From positions 1 to 38,836 of IMG/VR virus record IMGVR_UViG_3300020020_000098: DNA of 38,836 bases; one strand, 5' to 3'. The stretch comes from a virus. Under the pieces are notes generated by a model that worked only from the letters and a program-made list of their open reading frames with translations, was not told where the DNA came from and did not search any database. Within the stretch, counting starts at the first letter, position 1. Each line of letters opens with the position of its first letter. The position numbers and the translations under genes were made by a program. Positions 5,725-13,294 of this stretch are shown one piece after another.

Positions 5725-6740
5725 GAGGCCACCGCCGGTTCGTTGCTCCAGGTCGTCCAGCCGGGCCGCTGCCGCCGGGCGAATAACTCCGCACGGTCGG
5801 CTGGCTTGAAGGCCGGATACATCGCTTCGAGCAGCTCGTACACGCGGGCCGGCTTCTCACTGTGGGCGCCGCGGCGCGCGCGGATGACCGACGACACGCG
5901 CGCCGATGGCTCCGGGACCGGGAGCGTGCCACGCGCCGCCACGAGCAGCAACTCGTGCTGCTGGCGGAAGTAATAACCCATGCCGATCACTTCCTTGTCC
6001 CAGACGGCGCACGTGCGGTAGCTGAAGCCCCACGCCTCCACGACGCGGAGCGCGTCGGCCAACTTGGGACTCGTGGCCCAGAGGAACAGCACGCAGTCGT
6101 CCGCGGACGGCACGCGCAGCGTGCAGATGTCGTCGAGGCTCATCGTCGGATACTGGTTCTCGATCGCCCGGCTGTCCGTCTCGACGTGCTCGTAGCGCCA
6201 GGGCGGGTCGACGTACAGCAGCTTGAAGAGCCCGGCCGGAAGCGGGCGCGTGTGGCGCTCGTCGCGCGTGGCCGACTGCTTCCGCTCTCGAAGCACCTTC
6301 GTGAGGCTGACTTCCTGCTGCGCGATCTGCTCACGCAGCGAAGGCGGCAGCGCCGCCAGTTGCTGCGCGACGGCAGACGTGTTCTTCGTGATGCCAAGGT
6401 CTGTCAAGGTCGCCGCCGGCGTAAAAGCCGGTCCACTAGGTCGACCGGCTTTTCCGCGACCAGGTCCGGCCTTTCCTGTCGCCTTTGGCAGCTCTCGGAG
6501 CAGCTCGCCGAGCCGTGCGAGCGCGTGGATCTTCAGTCGGTGCGCGTAGCCGATGACGTCCTCGCCCAACTGCTGGCGTGCCGCGAACACCTTCTGCGCG
6601 GCGGCCACGTTCATCAGGAGCTTGACCTGCTGCACGTTGGTCGCCTGCTTGAGCGCTCGCTCGGCGTCGATCAGGCGACGCACGACGGCGTCCCGCGCTA
6701 CGGTGGCTGGCAACTTCACCAGCGTTCCCCTTCCCGTCAC
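5721..6740 (-). CDS. MT-A70 family DNA adenine methyltransferase
   Basis: A 339-residue protein. The C-terminal half is an MT-A70 methyltransferase: LYVDPPWRYE (DPPW at 178-181, the catalytic motif for N6-adenine methylation), LFLWATSPKLADALRVVEAWGF (about 219-239), GYYFRQQHELLLVA (about 255-268) and HSEKP (293-297) before the closing ELFARRQRPGW. The N-terminal 150 residues are helical and Lys/Arg-rich, with a GxGRGKAGRP segment that probably contacts DNA. The substrate is S-adenosylmethionine plus DNA adenine. Phage versions probably protect against restriction or set a replication or packaging mark. The GTG start overlaps the upstream stop by GTGA. The family call is strong; the target site is unknown. 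Confidence 0.9.
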   Translation of the reverse strand: MTGRGTLVKLPATVARDAVVRRLIDAERALKQATNVQQVKLLMNVAAAQKVFAARQQLGEDVIGYAHRLKIHALARLGELLRELPKATGKAGPGRGKAGRPSGPAFTPAATLTDLGITKNTSAVAQQLAALPPSLREQIAQQEVSLTKVLRERKQSATRDERHTRPLPAGLFKLLYVDPPWRYEHVETDSRAIENQYPTMSLDDICTLRVPSADDCVLFLWATSPKLADALRVVEAWGFSYRTCAVWDKEVIGMGYYFRQQHELLLVAARGTLPVPEPSARVSSVIRARRGAHSEKPARVYELLEAMYPAFKPADRAELFARRQRPGWTTWSNEPAVAS

Positions 6741-8470
6741 TTCCGGCGCCTCGAGGCCGGCGCGAGCGCGCTACTGCCGGCGTCGTAGAAGCGCACTCCG
6801 GGCCAGGCGAGCGTGCCCTCGTCGGCCTTGGCGCGCGTGCGGAGGTACGCCAGGTTCGGCTCGACCGCCGCGACGGGCACGTCGGGCGTCTGGCCCTCGA
6901 GGACGTCGAGCGACGTGACGAGCTCGCGGCCCGTGGCCGTCTCCCAGCCCTCGATCGCCTGGATCCAGGTCAGGACTTCCTTGAGCACGGTGGGGCGCGC
7001 GATCGCGACGACCAGGGCCTCGGTGCTGAGCACTTCCGCCGTCCAATTCTTCCGGCCGCTGACGCCGGCGACGGTCGGCGCCTCGGTGCGCACCGGTGCG
7101 GCGACGGTCTGCTGCGCCTGGTGGACGAGGCCGGCGGCGTCGCGCTGCAGCTCCTGCGCGCGATCGGCGTCGCCCGCCTGGGCGGCCGCGGCGGCCTGCT
7201 GCTCGACCTGCTTCGCCTCCTCGGCCAGGCGCGCCCGGTCTTTCGCGGCGGCCTCGTCGGCGATCCGCTGCTCGTCTCGGGCCTTCGCTTCGGCCTGGCG
7301 CTTCTGCGCCTGGAGCCAGCGGGTGACGGCGCCCTGCTGCCCGACAAGCAGCCCCTTGGCGGCCTCGAGCGGCTCGATGACGGCCTTGCGCTCGGCCAGG
7401 CGGTCCTGATAGGGCTGCCGGGCGCGCTCGACGAGCGGGTCGAAGTAGGCGTGCGCCTCGCGCAGCGCGTCGTCGACGAAGGTCGCGTAGTGCACCGCGG
7501 CCTCGCAGCTCGCCTGATCGCTGAGGCTGCGCGCGAGCACGCCGGCGCGCATGACGACCGTGTCGCGGCGCTGCTCGAGCTGCGCCTGCACGTCGCCGGA
7601 GTCGCTCGATGCCGGGCTCACCGGCGGGGCGTCGGGCGGTTCGTCCGGCAGGGCCTCGGCCGGCGGGTGGTCGGGCAGGATGTCGCGGAGATCCTCGAGC
7701 GGCGGCGGCTCGGGGGGCAGGTCGTCGAGCGGGAGGGTGTCCGGCAGGTTGGTCATGGGTCGCGATCTCCAGGTGAGCCCGCGGTGCGCACGCGCGAGGC
7801 TCAGGGCTTCGAGAAACTCGGCGCGGTCGTGGCGCCACGAGCGCGGGGCAATCGGGTAGCGGTGCACGGCGTAGCGCCCGGTCTGGAAGATCTGCACCGA
7901 CCAGCGCTCGAGCGGACCGAGCACCTCGGCGCCGAACTCCTCCTCGAGCGCCAGGTCGTACGCCATCAGCTGCAGGTCGGCGCGGGCGGCGGCCGGATCG
8001 CCGGTCTTGATGTCGAGCAGCACGAGCCCGGGGCGGCCGCGCACGGTGCCGACGCGGTCGAGGCGCCCGGTGTAGCCGTACCGGCGCGAGAAGACGACGG
8101 TCTCGAGGCAGAGCGGGTCGAACCTGCGCTCCTCGCGGAAGAGGCGCCACGAGTCGAGATACGGCGCAACCTGGCCATCGACGGACGCGGTCTCGAGATC
8201 GCCCTCGTCGTAGTAGTGCGCGGCCTGGTGTGCCGCCGTCCCGATCAGCCCCTTGCGCTGCAGGACCTGCGTCTTCACCTTCGAGAAGTCGGTCTTCCCC
8301 GCCTGCTCGAGCACCTGGGTCACGGACGCGATCAGCGCGCCGTCGAACGTGTGCGCGCGCGAGGCCTCGGCGTAGGTCAGGCCGGCCAGCCAGGCGGCGC
8401 GGCGCGTGAGGCGCGCGGCGAAGGCGGGCCGGGTATATGTCGCCGGTGCGAGGGTCAGGGCTCGGCTCAC
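6737..8470 (-). CDS. RecB/Cas4-like PD-(D/E)XK nuclease fused to a coiled-coil protein
   Basis: A 577-residue open frame with two distinct halves. Residues 1-235 are a RecB/Cas4-type nuclease: GTAAHQAAHYY (H81), LETVVFSRRYGYTGRLDRVG (E123, D138), LLDIKTG (D153-x-K155) and QLMAY (Q167, Y171), all characteristic motif positions. Then come a Pro/Asp-rich linker (about 240-300), a long Ala/Glu/Lys/Gln coiled coil (about 320-480) and a C-terminal domain. An internal ATG at 7756 (MTNLPD) has GGAG about 10 bases upstream, so the second half may also be made alone. The nuclease probably resects DNA ends for the phage recombination pathway with the gene at 9428-10570. The start is GTG with GTGA overlap. 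Confidence 0.75.
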   Translation of the reverse strand: MSRALTLAPATYTRPAFAARLTRRAAWLAGLTYAEASRAHTFDGALIASVTQVLEQAGKTDFSKVKTQVLQRKGLIGTAAHQAAHYYDEGDLETASVDGQVAPYLDSWRLFREERRFDPLCLETVVFSRRYGYTGRLDRVGTVRGRPGLVLLDIKTGDPAAARADLQLMAYDLALEEEFGAEVLGPLERWSVQIFQTGRYAVHRYPIAPRSWRHDRAEFLEALSLARAHRGLTWRSRPMTNLPDTLPLDDLPPEPPPLEDLRDILPDHPPAEALPDEPPDAPPVSPASSDSGDVQAQLEQRRDTVVMRAGVLARSLSDQASCEAAVHYATFVDDALREAHAYFDPLVERARQPYQDRLAERKAVIEPLEAAKGLLVGQQGAVTRWLQAQKRQAEAKARDEQRIADEAAAKDRARLAEEAKQVEQQAAAAAQAGDADRAQELQRDAAGLVHQAQQTVAAPVRTEAPTVAGVSGRKNWTAEVLSTEALVVAIARPTVLKEVLTWIQAIEGWETATGRELVTSLDVLEGQTPDVPVAAVEPNLAYLRTRAKADEGTLAWPGVRFYDAGSSALAPASRRRK

Positions 8471-8709
8471 TCGACGACCTCGAACGCGCCGCACGCCGGC
8501 GCGAGCACCGACCAGGGCGTGCCGGATCCGTCGCGGTCGCAGGCGAAGGTGGTCAACGGGCGATGTTGCCGATCCTCGGGCCGCGGCCCGGCCGTCGCGC
8601 GGAGATGCGCGCACCGCTCGCACGTGCCGGCGGCGAGCCGGCGGCCATGACGGCGCAGCATCTCGGTGTGCGCTGGACTTGCGCCGATGCGTTCGATCAC
8701 GTCGCTCAC
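8467..8709 (-). CDS. Small zinc-finger-like protein in recombination block
   Basis: An 80-residue protein with a C-x2-C pair (TCERCAHL, about residues 29-32), a later C (TFACDRDG) and a fourth C (APACGAF), consistent with one zinc site. The N-terminus is helical (IERIGASPAHTEMLRRHGRRLAAG). The GTG at 8709 overlaps the upstream stop by GTGA, and its own stop overlaps the nuclease GTG by GTGA, so all three genes are tightly coupled. A longer ATG reading upstream is Arg-rich shadow of the neighbour. No named family is recognised; it may be an accessory to the nuclease. Confidence 0.55.
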   Translation of the reverse strand: MSDVIERIGASPAHTEMLRRHGRRLAAGTCERCAHLRATAGPRPEDRQHRPLTTFACDRDGSGTPWSVLAPACGAFEVVE

Positions 8710-9431
8710 AGATCCGCCGTGTTGAGCCACCACGCGAGGAAGAACGTCGCGCACCGACGCTGCCCGCGCGGGTCGAGCAGCTGCCCGACCATGATCGGGT
8801 CGCGGCCGCTGGTGTTCGAGACGACGCCGATCTGGTCGAAGAGCTTGAGCGCCATGGCGCGCGCCGTCGCGTCGAGGACCGCCGGTTTCACCGCCGTCCA
8901 CGGAAAATCCGGCTCGTCGTAGGAGTCGGCGATATGGAGAGACTTCACCGTGGTGCCGCCGTCCTTTGTCGACACGGCATGGGACGCGTCACGCGTAAAG
9001 ACGCGATCGTCGACGTAGCGCCCTTCCCCTGGCGGCAAGATCTGCGGTGTGACGTTGAACTTCGAACTGCCTTCGTACTCGGACGACGCGTACAGCGGCT
9101 TCTCGCGCTTCACACGCACGGCCAGCACGTCGACCGGCATGTTCGGAACGATCAGGTAGCCGGCCTCCACCGCCGCCTTGAGCTTCTCGTAGTAGGTCAC
9201 CCGGCGGGCGGTGAGGTTGATGCGGCTGGTGAGGCTCGCCATCTTCCAGCCATTCGCTGTCGCGATCAGGCGGTGATCCTCGATCTCCTTCAGCTCGTCG
9301 CTGAGCGTGCGGATCTTGTGGTCGCACCAGGCCGTCAGGGCCTGCTGCGCCGCCGGCATGTCCGACGGCGCCAGGGCGACGAGCTCGAGGTCGCCACTCA
9401 CCGGATGCGGCGCGAGCTCGCCAGCGCTCAC
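8706..9431 (-). CDS. Conserved phage protein of recombination block, function unknown
   Basis: A 241-residue protein between the putative annealing protein and the nuclease. Residues 25-95 are helical (QQALTAWCDHKIRTLSDELKEIEDHR, then WKMASLTSRINLTARRVTYYEKLKAAVEAGYLIVPNMPVDVLAVRV). The rest contains KSLHIADSYDEPDFPWTAVKPAVLDATARAM and ends with DPIMVGQLLDPR and FFLAWWL. There is no catalytic motif that I recognise. The start at GTG 9431 is set by the GTGA overlap. Its place in a gene trio with an end-resecting nuclease suggests a recombination accessory or mediator. That is inference from position only. Confidence 0.55.
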   Translation of the reverse strand: MSAGELAPHPVSGDLELVALAPSDMPAAQQALTAWCDHKIRTLSDELKEIEDHRLIATANGWKMASLTSRINLTARRVTYYEKLKAAVEAGYLIVPNMPVDVLAVRVKREKPLYASSEYEGSSKFNVTPQILPPGEGRYVDDRVFTRDASHAVSTKDGGTTVKSLHIADSYDEPDFPWTAVKPAVLDATARAMALKLFDQIGVVSNTSGRDPIMVGQLLDPRGQRRCATFFLAWWLNTADL

Positions 9432-10570
9432 TTGACGACCTCCGCGGCCATGCACTCGACGTACTGGCCCCACTTCTGATTGCCGACAATGAGCCGCACC
9501 GGCACACCCACCAAGCCCTTGAGATCGACCTTCTGGGTGTAGGCGTAGAGCTGCAGCCCGCGCTCGGTCTTCGCGACGAGCAACGTTGGCTTGTCGGCCC
9601 GCGGCGCCGCCGCTTCGAGGATGCGGTCGACCCCGTCGGGCAGGGACGCCGGCGCCGCACTGGCGCCGGCGGGGCCGCCTACCGCCTCTGCAGCGTCGCT
9701 CGGCATCTCACCGGCTACGGGCTTGGTGCCGACGCTGTCAGTCCCTGTTGCTGTGGTCGCCGCCGACGGCGCCTGGTCGCTCTTGCGCTGCGGCGTCGCC
9801 GGCACATCCGCGAAGGCCTGGTCGATGGTGGTGTCGCCTTCCTTGATCGCCGTGGCAATCCCGATGAGCGTCTCCATGTGCTCGAGGGTGACGTCCTCGA
9901 CGCCGCGGACGCCGAGCAGCCCGAACACGCGCGCGCCCTCGACGCCGAGCTTCTGGAAGTGCTCGAGCATCTTCGCGCGCCGCGTCGCCAGCGTGGCCGC
10001 GTTGCCGACGGCGACGGTGCGGGCCTTCTCGTAGATCGGCCGCCAGAACGCCGACGGGATGATCTTGAACACCGCATTGCGCAACGCGATGGAGCTCGCG
10101 GCGTTGCCGGTCACGCCGACCATGTCGTCGCTGTACTTCTTCGAGGGGATCACGGTGCCGTCGCGGTTCGTCTTCTCGCTCGTGGTGATCCGGCGTCGCA
10201 CCTCGAACGCGATCGCGGTGTTGGCCTCGATGTCCCAGGCCTCGCCGCGCGCCGTGATGAAGCGGTCGTCTTCGTCGACGATGCGGGCTTGCGCGCGGAG
10301 GTTGCCATACGCGGCGACGCAAATTTCCGCCAGGCGCGCCGACGGGCCCGTGACGGTCTTCCCGTCGCGCGGGAGCGCGTAGAAACACGCCTTGGCCGTC
10401 TCCTCGTCGAGGGTGGCCATCTCGGTGCTCTTGTCGATGAACGCGCGGATCGAGCGGGGATAGCGCTTGGCGGTGGCAATCTGCACATCGACGTCGCCGC
10501 CCGCGGCGCGGCCCGCGGTAACGGGCGCCTCCCGTTCGAGCACGAGCGCGCCGCTGTCGGTCTTCGTCAT
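9428..10570 (-). CDS. Conserved phage protein, putative single-strand annealing recombinase
   Basis: A 380-residue protein of a phage family whose core (about residues 60-235) reads FYALPRDGKTVTGPSARLAEI, GNLRAQARIV, TAIAFEVRRRITT, DDMVGVTGNAASSIALRNAVFKIIP and, later, RVFGLLGVRGVEDVTLEHMETL. The RNAVFK/IP stretch and the late (V)xxLGVxxVEDxTxEHxxxLxGIxTAIKEG block resemble the closing part of phage annealing proteins such as RecT/Erf-like families. Residues 255-320 form an Ala/Pro/Thr-rich linker, then a compact C-terminal domain. ATG at 10570 with AGAGG 8 bases upstream. First gene of the recombination block, two genes before a RecB-like nuclease, so an exonuclease/annealase pair is likely. 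The function remains inferred. Confidence 0.6.
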   Translation of the reverse strand: MTKTDSGALVLEREAPVTAGRAAGGDVDVQIATAKRYPRSIRAFIDKSTEMATLDEETAKACFYALPRDGKTVTGPSARLAEICVAAYGNLRAQARIVDEDDRFITARGEAWDIEANTAIAFEVRRRITTSEKTNRDGTVIPSKKYSDDMVGVTGNAASSIALRNAVFKIIPSAFWRPIYEKARTVAVGNAATLATRRAKMLEHFQKLGVEGARVFGLLGVRGVEDVTLEHMETLIGIATAIKEGDTTIDQAFADVPATPQRKSDQAPSAATTATGTDSVGTKPVAGEMPSDAAEAVGGPAGASAAPASLPDGVDRILEAAAPRADKPTLLVAKTERGLQLYAYTQKVDLKGLVGVPVRLIVGNQKWGQYVECMAAEVVK

Positions 10571-10657
10571 AAGGCGTACCTCTCGCGTGACGTGGGCACA
10601 CTGCGCGCCCGCCGTGGGTTGAAAACCGTGTCGATGTGGGGGTATCGACTTACGAAC

Positions 10658-10969
10658 TTACGACGCGAGCAGACGGTCGAGGACTTCGCCGGGCGGCCAC
10701 AGGCACTCCGGCATCGTGCCGAGGACGCAGGCGATCCGCAAGCGGAGCTCCGGGGGCGGCACGTCCTTCCCGCTTTCGTACCGGGCGATCGTCGACCTGT
10801 CCACGCGTACGATCTCCGCGAGTTGGGCTTGGGTCATCAATCGCGCCACGCGCAGGAAGTGCATCGGCGTGAGGCGCCGTCTGGTGGCGGGCCCGTTCCG
10901 CCCACGTGCCGTCCGAGTCGTTTTCAACATCCGCGACTTGCCGACGGGCGCGGTCAGGGTGTCAGGCAT
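10658..10969 (-). CDS. XRE-family HTH transcriptional regulator
   Basis: A DNA-binding regulator of 103 residues. A helix-turn-helix of the XRE/Cro-CI type spans about residues 37-91 (LMTQAQLAEIVRVDRSTIARYESGKDVPPPELRLRIACVLG). The N-terminus is basic and flexible. The C-terminus is short, so no dimerisation or protease domain is present, which suits a Cro-like or secondary regulator more than a RecA-cleavable repressor. ATG at 10969 is preferred, but later starts (10930, 10813) cannot be excluded because the ribosome-binding site is weak. It is transcribed toward the recombination genes and probably controls the early operon. Confidence 0.75.
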   Translation of the reverse strand: MPDTLTAPVGKSRMLKTTRTARGRNGPATRRRLTPMHFLRVARLMTQAQLAEIVRVDRSTIARYESGKDVPPPELRLRIACVLGTMPECLWPPGEVLDRLLAS

Positions 10970-11240
10970 GAGCGTGGTCTCTCGATTCTGCTCGACGCGT
11001 CGACCGACAATGATCAACGCGAAGGCGAGAGACTACGCGCGGTTCGAAGCCGCCGTCAACGCGCGCAGCACAGCGATATAAGCGTCTTCAATTGCAGATA
11101 GTTATATGGCTGAGGACACATAGACGTGCGCGCGCGGCGCGGCCCGCTGCGCGAGTTTCTGCACGCGGCGTATGAGACGCGGGTGTCCGCGGCGTGCAGT
11201 TGCGCGAAGTTGTGTGCAGGGAGATCGGCGAACGTTGGCG
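10970..11240. other. Non-coding stretch between two regulator genes
   Basis: No credible gene lies in these 271 bases. The short frames here are Arg-rich or broken. It contains an AT-richer patch near 11077-11112 (gatataag, ttcaattgcag, gttatatgg) that could hold the promoter of the XRE gene at 10658-10969 on the minus strand. A TTGCGCGAA run (about 11200) resembles the TTGCAGCAA operator repeats at 11651 and 11679. None of this is strong enough to mark a precise promoter. Confidence 0.35.
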
Positions 11241-11648
11241 CTATTGACGTCGTGTGCGCCTGAGCGCCCTGCTAGCCTTGGTCGTCGTTGTATCGGGCCG
11301 GTCACGCGTCAGCACGTCAATCGCCCGCTGCTTCTCGGGATCGAGCTTCCGCCAACGGTGGAGGTGATTGCGTTCCTTAAACGTCATCGTCGAATCGACT
11401 TCTTTTCCGTAGAGGCTCTCGATGAGCTCGGCCACCTCACCCTTGCCGGCTGAGCGGAGAACCATCGACGGCCGCGCCCCCATGACCCTGGCCAGTCGCA
11501 AGCAATTTTCCACGTTGAACGGGTGATCGCCCTTGTTGAGGGCGCGATTCAACCGAGCCGTGCTGATACCAATTGCCTCTGCAAGAGCCTGCTGAGAAGG
11601 GAACGCCCTCACCGCGGTCTTGAGGAGCTCCTTAAAGTCGATCGTCAC
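11241..11648 (-). CDS. HTH regulator (Cro/CI-type), likely switch protein
   Basis: A 135-residue DNA-binding protein. An HTH occupies residues about 15-65 (FPSQQALAEAIGISTARLNRALNKG, then NVENCLRLARVMG). It is followed by a polar helical tail and a basic C-terminus (KASRALRRTRRQ). The helix-turn-helix pattern ALAEAIGISTARLNRAL is typical of phage repressors. There is no LexA-like peptidase domain. It is divergent to the plus-strand operon at 11771, and the shared 122-base region holds repeated palindromes, which is the arrangement of an immunity switch. Which of the two HTH genes is the lysogenic repressor cannot be decided from sequence. Confidence 0.7.
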   Translation of the reverse strand: MTIDFKELLKTAVRAFPSQQALAEAIGISTARLNRALNKGDHPFNVENCLRLARVMGARPSMVLRSAGKGEVAELIESLYGKEVDSTMTFKERNHLHRWRKLDPEKQRAIDVLTRDRPDTTTTKASRALRRTRRQ

Positions 11649-11770
11649 CGTTGCAGCAAGTTACGAAGTCCAGTGACGTTGCAGCAATTGCATATGGCTA
11701 CTTGACAGGACTGTCATGCGTGCTCGAACATGTCAGCCGAACGGGCCATATTGCGTGAGGAACGACGACG
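11649..11770. promoter_or_regulatory. Divergent control region with repeated operator-like palindromes
   Basis: Two copies of TTGCAGCAA (11651-11659 and 11679-11687, 28 bases apart) are each a palindrome around a central A. A third, different palindrome, TGACAG-GA-CTGTCA, lies at 11703-11716. TTGACA at 11702-11707 overlaps it and could be the -35 of the plus-strand promoter, although the -10 is poor. The two 9-base copies lie next to the start of the minus-strand HTH gene, and the third lies toward the plus-strand gene. This layout fits two regulators competing at one switch. Confidence 0.6.
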
Positions 11771-12223
11771 ATGCAGCGTAGCGAACGGCTCCCAGCGGTT
11801 GATCTGAATTCTCGTCAGGAGCCCCGCCCTGGCGTGCACGAGGGGCGCCCTGTCCTGAATTCCACTCAGGGGACCCGCCACGATCTGAACGCAGTTAAGA
11901 CCAGCCCCGAACCGTCCGCCGCCGACCCGGTCCGCAAGGCCTCGCTCTACTTCCGCAGCGCCCTCGTCGCCGCGGGCCTGAAGCCCGAATACGTCGCCGT
12001 GCACCTGTCGGCGCAAGGATTCCGGGTCAGCCCCGTCCTCGTCAGCTACTGGCAGAATCCGACGCGCTCGGAGCTCCCGAACGGCGCGCATCTTGTGGCG
12101 CTGGGCCCAGAGTTCGAGCGCGTGTATAGCCGCGTGGTCCGGCAGGCGAACGGGTGGGGGCGCCTGGCGATCCTCGGCCTGTTGGACGCGGCCGGCGACG
12201 TGGCCGAGCTGTTCGAACCGTAA
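11771..12223 (+). CDS. Putative regulator, first gene of divergent operon
   Basis: A 150-residue protein whose first 55 residues are polar and probably disordered. Residues 60-120 (YFRSALVAAGLKPEYVAVHLSAQGFRVSPVLVSYWQNPTRSELPNGAHLVALGPEF) have the spacing of a small helix-turn-helix domain: helix, turn at G, helix, then recognition-type segment. GAGG lies 10 bases before the ATG. As the first gene facing the HTH switch gene across an operator region it is a good candidate for the opposing regulator, but no family was recognised, so the call is tentative. Confidence 0.5.
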   Translation: MQRSERLPAVDLNSRQEPRPGVHEGRPVLNSTQGTRHDLNAVKTSPEPSAADPVRKASLYFRSALVAAGLKPEYVAVHLSAQGFRVSPVLVSYWQNPTRSELPNGAHLVALGPEFERVYSRVVRQANGWGRLAILGLLDAAGDVAELFEP

Positions 12224-12224
12224 G

Positions 12225-12452
12225 ATGCCAACCCCGGAGCCGCGCTACGTGATCTGGTCGTTCGAGCACGCCGGATGGTGGCGGCCCGGCGGGTGGGGCT
12301 ACACCGTCGATCTCGCGGCCGCGGGCCACTACACGCGGGCGAAGGCCGAGGCCATCGTGGCGAGGGCGAACGTCGTCGCCACCAACGAAGCGTGCCTCCC
12401 GCTGGCCGAGGCGCTCGTGTCGGGTCCACCGGCGGCGCCGCATGAGCCGTAA
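12225..12452 (+). CDS. Hypothetical small protein
   Basis: A 75-residue protein rich in Trp and Gly at the start (RYVIWSFEHAGWWRPGGWGYTVDLAAAGHYTRAKAEAIVARAN), a beta-type N-terminus followed by one amphipathic helix. A similar W-x-F/Y-x-G-W-G-W-T-V pattern recurs in the gene at 13845-14432, suggesting a shared small fold. It starts 1 base after the stop of the upstream gene and overlaps the next gene by 11 bases, so coupling is likely. The function is unknown. Confidence 0.5.
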   Translation: MPTPEPRYVIWSFEHAGWWRPGGWGYTVDLAAAGHYTRAKAEAIVARANVVATNEACLPLAEALVSGPPAAPHEP

Positions 12453-12777
12453 TCCATTGGCGACCCTCCTCTGCGCTTCCCCCGCCCGGGTTCAGCCGAT
12501 CGCCCCTTCTCGCATGGGGCAGAGGTTCCTGCTCGCCGATTTCGCCGAGCGGTTGCCTGGGGAGGGCGCGATCCGCGTCTGCCGCGTGCGGTCGGTCGAG
12601 CCATGGCCGCATCTCTTCGAGGTGCTCATCGTCCGGGACACAGGGCCCGACGCCCCGATCAACAGGCTCGCGACTGGGATCATCACGGCGGCCCGCCTGC
12701 CGATCGTCGATCCGATCCGGGGCGATGCGGTCCACTGCCTCCACCTCACGATCGGCCAGGCCGAGGTCTTCACGTAA
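12442..12777 (+). CDS. Hypothetical protein
   Basis: A 111-residue protein. Residues 40-111 are rich in beta-strand-like segments (AIRVCRVRSVEPWPHLFEVLIVRDTG, then IITAARLPIVDPIRGDAVHCLHLTIGQAEVF). There are no catalytic motifs. Its start at 12442 overlaps the preceding gene by 11 bases. It is part of the compact plus-strand operon and has no recognised family. Confidence 0.5.
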   Translation: MSRNPLATLLCASPARVQPIAPSRMGQRFLLADFAERLPGEGAIRVCRVRSVEPWPHLFEVLIVRDTGPDAPINRLATGIITAARLPIVDPIRGDAVHCLHLTIGQAEVFT

Positions 12778-12788
12778 GGTGTCGCCCG

Positions 12789-13061
12789 ATGGCATTGACG
12801 CCTGAAGATCAAGTCGTGTCGCGGCTTGCGACGGAGCTCGACGCGAAGAACGAGCCGATGGAGCTGGTCCTGCAACCGGGCACCGTCTTCCAGCTGACCG
12901 CGCTGGTGCAGCTCGCCTGCCGCCATCCGCACGTCAGCAACGCGATGCGCGTGACCGCTGAGCGGCTGCTGGCGGCGGTCCGCGAGTACTTTACGGATTG
13001 CCCGACGGTGCTCGAGGTCGTGCGCCGCGGCGACGACCCGCGGCAGGATGTCTCGCGATGA
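12789..13061 (+). CDS. Hypothetical helical protein
   Basis: A 90-residue, mostly helical protein (DQVVSRLATELDAKNEPMELVLQPGTVFQLTALVQLACRHPHVSNAMRVTAERLLAAVREYF). ATG at 12789 follows the upstream stop by about 11 bases. A longer upstream start is low-complexity and out of keeping with the compact spacing. It overlaps the next gene by ATGA. No family recognised. Similar small helical proteins appear in phage moron operons without known roles. Confidence 0.5.
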   Translation: MALTPEDQVVSRLATELDAKNEPMELVLQPGTVFQLTALVQLACRHPHVSNAMRVTAERLLAAVREYFTDCPTVLEVVRRGDDPRQDVSR

Positions 13062-13294
13062 TCACCGACGACGGCCTGTCCTTCCATGCCGTACTGGCGA
13101 AAGCGGACGGCGCCACCTACACGCGTGAGACCGACAACCGGGGCGAGCTCCTGACGTGGATCCGGCAGCACCAGGACGCCGGCGATACCGTGGTGGAAAT
13201 CGGCATGCGGGCCAGCGGGCCGGCGGTGCCGGGCATGCTGGCCGCGTTGGCGTTCGGCGCGGCGAGGATGGCGACACGGGACACGCCGTCATGA
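13058..13294 (+). CDS. Hypothetical small protein
   Basis: A 78-residue protein with two beta-like strands (LSFHAVLAKADGATYTRETDNRG), a helix (LLTWIRQHQDAG) and VVEIGMRASG, an alpha/beta layout. The C-terminus is Ala-rich. It is joined to its neighbours by ATGA overlaps at both ends, so it is translationally coupled. Function is unknown. Confidence 0.5.
   Translation: MITDDGLSFHAVLAKADGATYTRETDNRGELLTWIRQHQDAGDTVVEIGMRASGPAVPGMLAALAFGAARMATRDTPS

Noticed and set aside
7121-8650. 509-residue plus-strand frame opposite the nuclease/coiled-coil gene
   Set aside because: Antisense of a clearly coding minus-strand gene; Leu/Arg/Gly-rich and lacking motifs.
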